64,000 nt of DNA, from contig OZ038423.1 in NCBI GenBank assembly GCA_964036155.1, positions 1,488,001-1,552,000 on the forward strand, given 5' to 3'. The notes beneath the pieces were generated by a model. That model worked only from the letters and a program-made list of their open reading frames with translations, did not search any database and had not been told where the DNA came from. The DNA comes from Diploscapter coronatus (lineage: Eukaryota > Nematoda > Chromadorea > Rhabditida > Rhabditidae). This document shows, piece after piece, positions 1-11,300 of this stretch (within the stretch, counting starts at the first letter, position 1; each line of letters opens with the position of its first letter). The position numbers and the translations under genes are program-made.

Positions 1-112
1 GTAGCATCTCGTTGCGTGTGAAATAGTATAGGATTCTAAGGGGAACAGGTTCTCTTTCCCCTATATTATTTCGTATGCGACTATTGCAACTACTTTTTCC
101 AGGTTGTCAGTT
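1..112. repeat. Family A hairpin MITE (left end cut by window edge)
   Basis: TGCGTGTGAAATAGTATAGG near the left edge pairs with CCTATATTATTTCGTATGCG at ~60-80. The right flank (TTGCAACTACTTTTTCCA) is the same outer arm as in the copies at 21845 and 56585. Confidence 0.75.
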
Positions 113-598
113 TTACTATTCAAATAAGTATGAACTTCTTGTAAGACGCGCTCCAATAACAATCTACCGTATTTTCCCCTTCAATTTAGCATTAGAGCAC
201 GATTTTCAGAAAGTTTTTCAGGAAGTCCAGATTTATATGAGAATTATAAGATATTTCTATTATATCTACAAAGTATATTATATTTACAAATTTAAATAAT
301 CGTCTTTCATAATATTCACACTTCTTAATCGGTGAATATGTATTCTTCTCATATATTTAGCATAATCCTAGATTTGAAATTTCCTCCATAAAGAATGGTT
401 CTAGTCATACACATTAATAGTGCCTTTCAAAATATTTTCACCCTATGAAAAAACACATTTGCTCAATTTGAATATGCCAAAAGTCCAATAAACTCATGTT
501 TTTATTACTTTCGAATTTGAATCGTCGTAGTGAGTGGTTGACTCTATTGAATAACTCTGATTGTTGTAATTTCGCACGTTGAATTAAACGATTTTCAG
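113..598. other. Upstream region of the MAP kinase kinase
   Basis: AT-rich, no coding region supported. It should hold the promoter and the outron that is removed by trans-splicing. Confidence 0.4.
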
Positions 599-599
599 A
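591..599 (+). promoter_or_regulatory. Probable spliced-leader acceptor of the MAP kinase kinase mRNA
   Basis: ATTTTCAG directly precedes the AATG start, with no upstream coding exon visible. Equivalent acceptors precede the starts of troponin I (16105-16112), forkhead (near 21055, minus), the IRS/Dok adaptor (near 28105, minus), chemoreceptor (near 31556, minus), RING ligase (near 42399, minus), tetraspanin (near 45280, minus) and F-box (near 50142, minus). Confidence 0.55.
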
Positions 600-3500
600 A
601 TGTCGCTGAAACGGGACGAGGATGAATACCATGGAAACGGGTTGCACCGACCTATGGAGGCCCACTCTTCTCTATCTACAATCGGGCATATGTAAGTCCT
701 AGAAAAGTAATAAAACAATACACCGTAGCACGAAAAAGATAGTGTAGGCTCAATAGTCAAATTAATACGATACAAGCTAATTAAATTAGTAGCAGTGTAT
801 ATAAAATATAGAAGCTGATTAAAGTACTTCATTAGTCCTTGCCGTACTATTGGGCTATCCGATAAGTCTTTTCCTACCTTATAAGGATTTTTTTCTTTTT
901 TGAATTTTTACTGCTTATTAAAAATCATTATCAGACAAATTGTGTCCCACATTAGTATATGCATTACAAATTGTCAAACGAGGGTTGAAAATTCTTTGTA
1001 TATAACGCAAATCATTTTTCCGAACGTTTCAAAGTTCAAAAGTGGGAAAAGATTTATGAGATGACCTAATACCTTCTTTATTAATTACCTAGGTCTTAAT
1101 ACCATTGCGAAATTCTTATCGAAAGTATATTTAGAAATCGCAAATATTTGCCATTGTTGCTAAGTAATAATTTTCTAAAATAGATCATATTATCCAAAAT
1201 TGATGTAAAAGTCGTAAATCGGGTCGAGTCGAACGTCATTCGAGTCTGCGAAAATGCTGAATCTACAAAAAATTCATTTTCCCTTGGTTTTTGTGCAGTT
1301 TCACAAGGCCTGTGTGCGGTCGTTGCCAAGGCTCTAAGCTCTGCTCTTGTGAGATTAGGCTCAATTTTCTCCTCCCTCACAAAGACCTAACCAACTTCCC
1401 TTAGCTTGTGATCTTTCCGCTTTCGAGCCGAGACCCTATAAAACATGCCATCTACGGAATCTAGGAGGCACTCCCCCAATTTCTCAAACTCCAATGAACC
1501 TACTCTAAGTTTCATTAATTATCGATACAGTTAGTCTTAATTATAATGATAGATAATCATAATTAGTAACATATCGGGATCAGGGCTGGACGGAAATTTC
1601 CGGACGAGAGTCTCTTTTTCTCTGTTCCACGTGCGTTTTCTTTCCTTTTCCCTTTCTCTTTCTCTAATGTCCGTTTTCGTTTTATCCGGAAATTAAGAGG
1701 GCGAGAAGAAGGAGGAAGAAGGGAAAGCACGCGTGGAGCAGAGAAAGAGAGGTACTCTTTCATCCGAAAATTATCATCCAGCCCTACTGGTCGGAATCCA
1801 CGAAATTTTTGGAACCATTCATTGTGCTTGAAACTAATAGTGGAAATGTTTTCAATAGGAAGCTTCCAGACGTTTCGAAAATTGCTGTGGATCAGGGAAC
1901 TCGTCTGAGTTCGAATTTAGATTGTTTAAATCTAAGGTTCCCGAATTCTACCCATACCATGTTATACAATTTGAAAAAAAATATCGTTTACCCTTCAGCA
2001 ACTACATCCGAATGTTCGTCTCCGATCGCTTGCAGTTCCCCGATGAAGAAGACGAACACCTTTTCGGATACAAGGATCTCCAAGAGGTTCAAACTATCGG
2101 ACAGGGCAGCTTCGCGCATGTTAGGGAAATGATACACATTTCTACTGGACGCAGAATGGCTGTTAAGGTATCGCTAATTTAAATTCCTGTAAAACTTTAA
2201 AAGAGAAGCTCTGAGCTAATATTAAAGTGACACTTAATTGAAATATCAAACCACTGCGGGTTGATATAATAGTGAGCTTCTCAATTAATGAGGATGAAAT
2301 TTTCATTATAGAATCTTCTATTATTATTTTAAAAGGTATCTTATATTTCAGCGAGTAAGGATCCTGGGAACCGGTCACGACGACACGAGTGAGAACCGAT
2401 CCATGAAGCAACTTCACAAGGAGGTCGAAGCAATCAGATCGGCCAGCAACTGCCCTCAGATCGTGAGATTCTACGGATTGACCTTTCATGAGGTGCAAAA
2501 ATTAGCATGTCTGCTTTTATCTTTAGGCGAAATTTCAGGGAGACGGTCTGGTTTGTATGGAACTCATGGACATATCCCTGCATCAGCTCTACAAAATCAG
2601 CCACGAATTAGCGAAGGAGTCGTTTTGCGAGGCCACTTTGGGCGCCGTTGCTGTAGCTACGATTAGAGCGCTGCAACATTTAAAAGTCAAGCACCAGATT
2701 ATTCACAGAGGTAATTTAACCTAAGCTATTAAAAGTCCATAGGCAAAAATGGAATAAAATTTGCCATTATAAAACGATGAAAATTTAATATCAATAGTTT
2801 TGCTCACTACTTTTACGAATTTTTGAAATGAATTAATAATTTGACTAATTATTAGAATTATTAGACAACTAGACTCCGACATTCTCTGATCGTTTTATTA
2901 TATAATTAATTCTAAGCGTGCTGATAGCACAGAATTATTAATTGGATAAGTTGCATGTAGAGTGAATAATTCAGACGTGAAACCATCAAATATTCTGCTC
3001 TCACTAAATGGCCTCGTGAAGTTATGCGACTTCGGGATTTGTGGTTATTTGGAAGACTCTGTCAACAAAACTAGGTACAACAAGTTGTAAACAATCTAAT
3101 CCTAAAGTAAAATTAAGCTCTAATTTTAATCATTAGAATTGCCTTTAGTTTTATAATTGGAAAAGTTAAGCCTAAGTTTAAATAATTCATCTTTCGAAGT
3201 CTGAGGCTAAGTAATTAAAGACAATTGCGAATTTAAAGCTAAAGAATTTGATTTTAGAGACGTAGGATGTCGACCCTATATGGCTCCGGAACGCCTTTCA
3301 TTCACAAACCGATCCTACGATTCACGATCTGACGTGTGGAGTCTGGGGATTACTTTGGTATATAAACTATCATATTTAAAAATACTAGTAGCGCGGAAAA
3401 ACGATCATTGGAAGCTAGAGCATGTAGAGGAAGTCCTCTAACACTCTTCATTAAATACACTATTCCGTCCTAGAACTGCCCAGAGTCTGTCTTTCCCCTC

Positions 3501-4173
3501 CACACTCGATGCTCGAATAACCTTTTTCTGCGCATTGACAATACAAGGCTTTTCAGGTCGAAGTGGCGAACGGCGAATTCCCGTACAAGTCCTTCAACAC
3601 TTCGCCAATTTTCGCCCAGATTCAAATGGTGGTCTACGAAGATCCACCTACAATAGAGCCGGATCACTTCTCGATTAAAGCGAGAAATTTCGTCGCGGCA
3701 TGGTAATTTTATTTTATTGCTTAGAAAATTCATCCATTCTTCTCATACTAGCGCTATTTCGTCCCTAAAAGGGTGAAATCTCCAAAACACTAGCTTGAAA
3801 TCAGGTCTAGGCAGAATTTCAGCCAAACTGAAGAAATATAAGGGAGGGGGTACGCAAAAAGCAATTCTCTAAGAAAGTTCATACATAAGGGTGTACGCGA
3901 CAAGAATTTGTCGGTACATTTTAGTCTATATAGGGAGTGCGCTCGAAGATTTTGGTTTAAGCGCTGTCTAGGTCTGATTGAAGTTCGAATATCCAAAAAG
4001 TATTATTTTGCAGTTTGGTGAAAGAATTCGAACAACGCCCCAACTTCGATCAACTCTCCCAAGCGCCGTTTTTCCTGCAGAATAGTCAACCGAAACCGGG
4101 AGATTGCCCCGTTCAACAATTTGTAACGAAAATGCACCCTCTGAAAGGCCAACTATCTAACCATTTTCATTAA
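600..4173 (+). CDS. MAP kinase kinase (dual-specificity MKK3/4/6-like)
   Basis: Eight exons: 600-691, 1999-2167, 2352-2492, 2539-2710, 2975-3074, 3258-3357, 3557-3702, 4014-4173; all phases agree and give 359 aa. Seen: glycine loop GQGSFAHV, ATP lysine in MAVK (K87), HRD motif with D192 in HRDVKPSN, DFG at 210-212, an activation segment with S220 and T224 in SVNKT followed by GCRPYMAPERL, and SDVWSLGITL. These are the marks of a dual-specificity MAPKK that would phosphorylate a p38/JNK-type MAPK in the cytoplasm. The start follows the acceptor ATTTTCAG by one base, so the mRNA is probably trans-spliced. The usual Ala of the S-x-A-K-T loop is Asn here. Intron 1 (1.3 kb) holds a long hairpin repeat. 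I cannot assign it firmly to the p38-type (SEK) or JNK-type (MKK4/7) branch. The first exon link rests on phase and acceptor quality. Confidence 0.9.
1581..1786. repeat. Long-armed hairpin with CAGGGCTGGACGGAAA termini
   Basis: The left arm CAGGGCTGGACGGAAATTTC is mirrored at the right end by a copy finishing CATCCAGCCCTA. Inner parts pair too: CTCTTTTTCTCTG...CCACGTGCG against CGCGTGGAGCAGAGAAAGAG. It lies in intron 1 of the MAP kinase kinase gene. A solo relative with the same ends is at 61676-61783. Confidence 0.8.
3797..3985. repeat. Family E element (CAGGTCTAGGCAG ends)
   Basis: Starts ATCAGGTCTAGGCAG and ends CTGTCTAGGTCTGAT, an inverted pair, with an AT-rich middle. Inside the last intron of the MAP kinase kinase gene. 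Related copies at 13455, 26150, 33550, 38720 and 45735. Confidence 0.7.
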
Positions 4174-5059
4174 ATTATTGTTCTAGTCAAACGAAGTGAC
4201 AGATCATGTGTTGAAAAATAGAGGCAGAGGAAATTACGTACTACACTCTTTCCATTGTCTCCTGTTGACTCTTCCTTTTCTGCACTCTAGCCTCCCTTTT
4301 GCGCATAGTCGTGACGCGCATTTCTCGCAACGGCACTCTTTAACACACGAACTGTCGCTTCATTTGGCCGATACAATACATCAATCCATTCCATATCAAG
4401 ATGTAAATTATCATCATAACTGCCTCGAAATATTTCTTATTCGACTATTTTTATATTCTCGGTGCTTTCGAAATTTTACTTACTATGATATTTTAAATCC
4501 CTAGAAATATCATATATTTTGATGTATTCGATATATTTTCACTGCATTAAGAGTACCGATGCTGTTTGTTGTGATCTCCCATATGACATATTTTAGGTAT
4601 TCGGAAATTCGATATTTATTTTTCATAATAGATTTTATCATTATTACATTTTGAGATTCAGATAAATTTTATCTGAGCTATATTTGCCAATTTGAATAAA
4701 TGAAATTAAGGACTTAGAAATTTCGAAGAGGTACCCAGTAAGTTGATTGATTTTTGAAAGGCAACGAAAAATGAAAAACTGAAACTTAAAAAAATAAACT
4801 GAATTTGAATTTTTAGAATCACAAGTGCGAAAGAAAGAATATTGCCAAAATTAGGCTGAGGATCGGTGCATAAGTAGGAAAGAAAATAATAGAATCAAAA
4901 ATCACAGGTAAAAATGAAAATAAATATGAATTTACAAATGTCTATACAAAAATGAGCAATCTCTGTTGTCAAAAATGTTTAATTAGAAAAAATTGGAATA
5001 TCACCGATACGTCCTATTGTAGTCATCTCGATACGAGTAGTTCATATAGGCTCTGTAAA
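4174..5059. other. Intergenic region between the convergent MKK and prominin genes
   Basis: Holds the two facing 3' UTRs. AATAAA-like signals occur on the plus strand near 4696 and on the minus strand at 5060-5065. No coding region supported. Confidence 0.4.
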
Positions 5060-5089
5060 TTTATTGAAATTTAAAAGTTAAAATAAACT

Positions 5090-5298
5090 ATCGTCAATGA
5101 TCGATTTCTTGAAACAAACTAAACGGAGAGAAATGTCGATACATATAAATCGACGCATTGTTGCAAGCGAATAGAAGACACTTCGTCGATTCAATGAATA
5201 ACTTTGACGACTATTTGATATTGCGCAATGCACACTTTGGATATTCGAATTTGTGCATCGTCTATTTTGTTTCAAGTAGTTGGTCATTTACAATAATC
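5090..5298. repeat. Family B MITE forming the prominin 3' UTR
   Basis: The minus strand reads ATTGTAAATGACCAACTACTTGAAAC at the right end and the plus strand reads CGTCAATGATCGATTTCTTG at the left. It starts about 5 nt past the prominin stop codon (5303-5305), so most of that gene's 3' UTR is element sequence. Confidence 0.75.
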
Positions 5299-5302
5299 TT
5301 TC

Positions 5303-8300
5303 TTACGGCTTCCTTAAAGTTGTCGTATCATAAGTGTCAGTGACGAAAGACGACATTGGATGATGCACATTCGGATTGGAAGATGGGTCGGAAGAGCTGA
5401 AATTTATGTTTTAAATTTTCAGGATAATTTTACGGCTTACTATTTCGGATATGGGTGCATTTTGTTGTATAAATTTGTGAGAGAGGTGGAAATTAGAACA
5501 ATCGGGGCGAGGCAGAGCAGTGAGATCAACATCGACATCCAGGCACCGTTCTGCAAAATCGGGGATCAGTTTTTAAAAATTGGAGATTATGTTTAAAACA
5601 TTTGGCTCAAATTAAGAAAAAATGCGGACCAGCGGATCGACGGTTTTTGAGCACAAAGCTGCAGTGGAAAAGTAAGCAATTTCCCCGATAGGTTTACAAG
5701 AGGAAACTTCGGTTTGCATCTGAAAGATTCAATTTTTGAATGGCTTTTTAATGAGCTAACCTGAGTCCTAACGTGCTCCGCATAATCGTCGATATTCTCG
5801 ATTAGAGCGCTGAATTCGTCCTTTGCGGCCTTTTCAAAGTGCAACTTGACATTTTCCGAGAGCAATGCTTGAGCATGTTGAATTTTGGCTATCAACGACG
5901 AGATTGGAACTTGGACTTCATTTAATCTGAAAGATAGCCATAAAATCGATCTTCCACAGACCTAGGGAGGCCTTTGTCTGATGAAGATAAACTATAGGGG
6001 GTAGATCGTCACATGAAAGCAATCATTTTTATTAGACCGGGCCACCGCACTGGTGAAAATTTTGGCTTTTCTCATATTGAAAATGAAGGATTGTTAGGGA
6101 AGAATATTGTGGGTAGGTCGTAGGGCCTTTCTAGCGATTATCCTCCCTAAGTCTAATCCTCTAAACAAAAGTCTTACTTAGTATCGAGTCTGGTCAAGTT
6201 ATCATGAAGTACTTGAAGCCTTTGTCTGAGTGGATCAGCTATTCGCTCCTGTATGTCCTTGATCTGTTCCAGAACTTGGGAAACAGCTCTAGGTCTCTCC
6301 CTTCCACCGCCACTATTATTGATGGACTCCTCAAACTCCCTGGCCTTAGCCGATAAATCTAGCTCTTGGATTAGCGAGTGAATCTAAAAATAAATAATAT
6401 TATAAGGTTTCAAATAAATAGAGTTGATGCAGTACGCATGATCTTGTGGGAGCGATCTTTTTCTTTCTTTCTTTCTTTCAGCTTCTTTTCAAAAGGCGAG
6501 AAAGAACAGGACACGTCCATAAAACTATGCGTATTGCATTTATGCATACCTTTTCAAGCGCCTCTTTATTGATATTCGAAATATTCAAATCAGATAACTT
6601 TCCCAGTCTTTCCAATTCTTCTTTGCTGACAATCGTGCTGAAATTATATTAATTTTACATATTTAATTAAATAACTACAAATTATGTTTTAAATATTAAA
6701 GATGTTAAAGATTCTAAATAGCTGAGTTACTTTAATTTCAAATACCTGAAGGGCTGTATCTCCGGTAATTCATTTAATGCGATTTGCAGGTACTTCTCTA
6801 GTTGTTCATAAGAGTCCTTTTCGAAGTCTTTCAAGTGATTTAATCGATATTTGTTATCGAACGCGAAAATCTCGTAGAAAGTCTCGTTCCTCTGACAGGC
6901 TCGGATGATGTCTGCTGGCGTGCGCTGCTCCAGGAATTTTTGCACATCTTCTGGCACTCGGTGGCTCGTTTTCCAGATGTCAAGGTATCTCTCGACGAGC
7001 TGAATTCAAATAAATTAATAAAAAAACATTAACGACAGACGTTTCAACGTTTTCGAGCCGCATGAAAATTCGCAAATTATCTTAAATTTTTTTTCTAGAT
7101 TTCTCTAATAATATTCATAAAACAAGTTTTTTTTATTTATAAACTAAAATGTCCTTTTTCCTAGCCTGTATCTACTTATTTATTTTTAGCATGAGTTTAT
7201 TTCTAGTTTTTTTGTTTATAAAATTGAAACATTCGTTTTTCTTCGCTTGTATCTATTTATTTGTTTTAGCGCAAACGGTCTACTGTAAGACGAGAAGAAG
7301 CGAAAGAGCGTGTCAAAGAGCTCAAAGGGCTTACCGACGTGACGCCAGAATTCATATTGTTAATTATTCATATAAATGACAAAATCGGCGACTTGTACAA
7401 CAAGTAACCACTTCGAGTGAAATAGTGTGGAAGAGACCCCTCTTATCAATGCTATTTCGCAAAGGTGGCTACTTTTTCGGGGGCTACATGGCTACCTTTA
7501 CAAATTATTGAAAAAATCAATTATTTTTTGTTAATTACAATTGAAGATCAACGTTTTTTCAAGTTAGTTTGTATCGATCTGTTTGCTCATCACTTGCTTA
7601 GATTGTGTGTACGCGTTCGATTGTAAAACAAAAGAAGGTGCGTGTCAAAGGGCTTACCGACATGACGTCAGAGCGCGAGAGGGGGTCGCGCAGTGGCTGA
7701 CAGACCAGGTTGGTCAAGTTCGACGAGAAGAACAGCAGCAGGACCGTGCACAGCGAGAGACAGAAGAACAGCACCACTGAGAGCCAAATGCCACTGAATT
7801 TAGAATACTTGTAATTTAATTAACTGCTAAAACAATTTCAGCAATAAATTGACCTAATTGATAGCAAACATTTAATTATGCTTTGACTTATTCAGTAAAA
7901 TACTTTCTATTCCAAAACTGCTATTTTATGTCTCATATTCTTTCATTTAAATTTAAATATACCATGACAAAAATCGACTTCCTGTTGATCGAACACAGCA
8001 ATCGTCGTTGTAGAAAGTCGGTCTTCGTCCGCAAATTCCGTAAAATACTCCAAGAAAGAAACATAACGCCAATAGAACGAATATAGCGGTTATTCCCAGG
8101 GAAACGTACCAGCTAAAATAATCTAATTATACAAGTTAAAAATCAATCATCTTTAGTTCATATGTTATATTTTACGTGATTATAATTAACGGCTTATATA
8201 ATGGTACAAAATCCTTAGTTTATGTTATACTGGGATCAGGAATGTCCACAGGTAAGGGGCATAGGTACGAAGTTGTTCTTTAAATATGAAAAAACAGATA

Positions 8301-11300
8301 ACAGGTACAATTTTCGATACTTGTGATCATCGTTGATTAGTGTTATTAGGTTTAAATTATATCTGTGTACCTATATTGCATGTATTTTCTGATTTGGCCC
8401 TTATCATCGCTGGCCAGGGAGACGTATTTGTACAGCGGATCGAAGTTGACCTGCCGAATCTGCGTCGATATTGTTTCCGCCACCACAAACAAATCGTCGC
8501 TTATCATCTTCATCGTATTTTGCGCGGCTTGAATATTTCATCTTTAGGAAAACTACTTTTATAATATAGATGTAGTAGTAAAAATCATATTTCGAATGGT
8601 TTAGTTGAATTTTTCGAAAATATATTTTTAAATTTCCTCACAATAAACTCGTTTATCGATTTCCTGCTGAATAATTTCCTCCATCAGCGTGAATTTCGCA
8701 TTGCTTTCTTCTAACGCCGAAGTAATGTTAGCGTCGACGATTTTCCGCAGGTTTTCATCGCTCGATTCGCTTAGGAAGTGCTGAAGTGAAAATACATTAC
8801 TATCAAATCTACGAAGGTCGAGCACTTGAGACAAAATAAATGATACTGAATTTTGGATACTCGTAAAGTAACGTGTTGCTTATAGCAGACTTTAGACTAT
8901 TTATATCATATTCGTTGAATGAATGCAACGATTATTTGTGCATATACATTGCACATTTTGCATATTCGTATTTATACACCATGTATTTCGTCTCAAGTCG
9001 TCTGTCATCAACAATAAAAATTAAAAAAAAAAAAAAAAAAAATGAAATTTACCGTGCTAAGCCTGAACTGAGTCGCGCTTAGACTGCTCAGTAATCTCTC
9101 AGTCTTGTGGCACATCGCCTTTAATGGGTCGATTTCATGCTCGATGCACGCAAGCAACTCATCCGCAGCGGACTTTCGCAATCTAGCGAATTCAGCCTAA
9201 AACTCAACAGCATTATAATAATTTAGGTCAATTTATATTTTATATTGGTTCCGACTTTAATTTGATATGATATCATTAAAAACTATTCATCGTAATGTCT
9301 GTTAGGTCAAAAGACTTTATACTGTTAATTTAAATCCAACGTGTCATTTAAAATATCGATTTTGTTGTTAAACATTACCTCAAAACGACTGGCCTCCTCA
9401 TTTAAATGCCTAACATTCCCTTTGGCATCAGTGAGTACAGTAATCACATCTTGTGCATCTGCAACATACATCAATGTAATGTGCGTTCTATTTAACTATT
9501 CCTTAAGTAGTCCCCGTACTTGTGCTAATATTCATGAGTGTGTCCAGTGCGTGAGCGCCCGTCAATCGCTTAACTCTGTCCACAACCGTGTGACCGGCAT
9601 GCGCTAGTTGGTGCGTTAGACTGGCATTTAGCGTTTGATAATCATCGATTAACAGTTTGCGTATCCGCTGAAAGATGGCCATAATTTAATAAATTCATAA
9701 GATTAAAACATTTAAAACAATATGTAAAAGTATATTTTAATAGAGTTAATTTTTCTATTCGAAATGTTTAAATAATTAACATAATTGCAAATAATAAGAA
9801 TTAAGATTGCGTGTGAGAATATGCAAAATTTGCGCAGAGATTCACAATATTCGATAATATCTTTGGGAGTCTTTTACTTTATAGGAATCTTTTATTGATT
9901 TACCATATCCGAGTCCCTCTTGTACAAATTCAGATCATCGATGCAGTGTATCAGTCGAGAAGGCAGTTCCTCCATTCCATACTCCGCATATTGCCCCGTG
10001 ATTAGAATTGCAGCTGCCGCGAAACTCAAATTTTCTATTTCATTCTGATTTTGCTAATTAATAAAAGTGGTACTGTCATTAATAAAACTAGTACGACAGA
10101 GACACTGAAATTTGTGTATTTTGAACGAAACTCATGATCTATTCTAATATATTTTGCCGTACTCTCTTCATTAATTGCCTGCTATTTTTTATATGAGTTT
10201 TTTTTTCAATTTTCGTTTCCAGTAATTTGCCCCGTATAGATTGAAAATCTATTCGCTACTCGCACAATTCGAGTGAAAAGACACACGCGGACGCAGAAAA
10301 TAGACAATGAAAAAGAGTGACAGGTTGAATTGTGAAATGAAGAATCAACGAAACAAGAAATGAGGAAAGGGTGAATTAAACCCGACAGACCAAGACTAAG
10401 AGTGAGAATTTGAAAACTGCTTAGATTTGTAAATATCGCACAATATCTTCATTAAGTTTTTGCCAAATAATGTCCAAGTATTATCAAACGAATCTACAGA
10501 ACATAAGGAGAATTTTATATAAAATTAATGATATTTTGCGCTTATGTCACGTGTTAAGTCAGATACTTTACGGAAAATATAAACTAGCATTGAAAATTAC
10601 TCACACTTGAACCAGTACAAGCAAGGCGAGCAGGACATTGAGTGAGTTTCTTGTGCATCCGTCAAATTTACCGTCTGTAATCATATAGTCAGTGAGTTCA
10701 AATTTCGATTAAACTATTAACTGTAAACTTTTGATTTAGAATCTAAACTAATTATGAATGATATATTTTGAATGGTCGATAACTTGAGACGAAATAAATG
10801 ATGCGCACAAATTCGCGTATGCAAAGTATGCATTGCGTATGCACAAATAATCGTCTAACTCATTCCTTGGATAGAACGCAATAGCGTAAAGTCTGTTGCT
10901 AATGCTCCTGCATCAAAATTGCGTTTCAAGTAATCGACCATTGACAACACACCTGTAGAAGCTTTCTTTCCAGATGACGACCGCTCGCAAATGCAACAGG
11001 CCAGCAGTCGGTAGATCAAGTAGCTGATCGTGAATACGGCACTGAACACGACAAGGCCTGCGCATAAAGTCACCCATGACTTTTGCCAGTCGATCCACTG
11101 AAAATCGATTTCTATACCTATTTTTGATTTAAGGATCAATTTTAAGCTTATTGAATTTATACGAAATTATTTTTGACCAAATGTTGGCCTAGACTTCAAA
11201 TAGCTTTATTTTGTGAACTAAAGTTGATTTTTTGTTAGGCTGATTGAAGTTGAGTAACATAAAATTTCGTTTGATTTCAGATAACAAACATTTAATCTTA

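Noticed and set aside
8259..8269. Possible 9 nt microexon in prominin
   Set aside because: The flanking exons 8371-8527 and 7963-8112 join directly in phase, so no microexon is needed.
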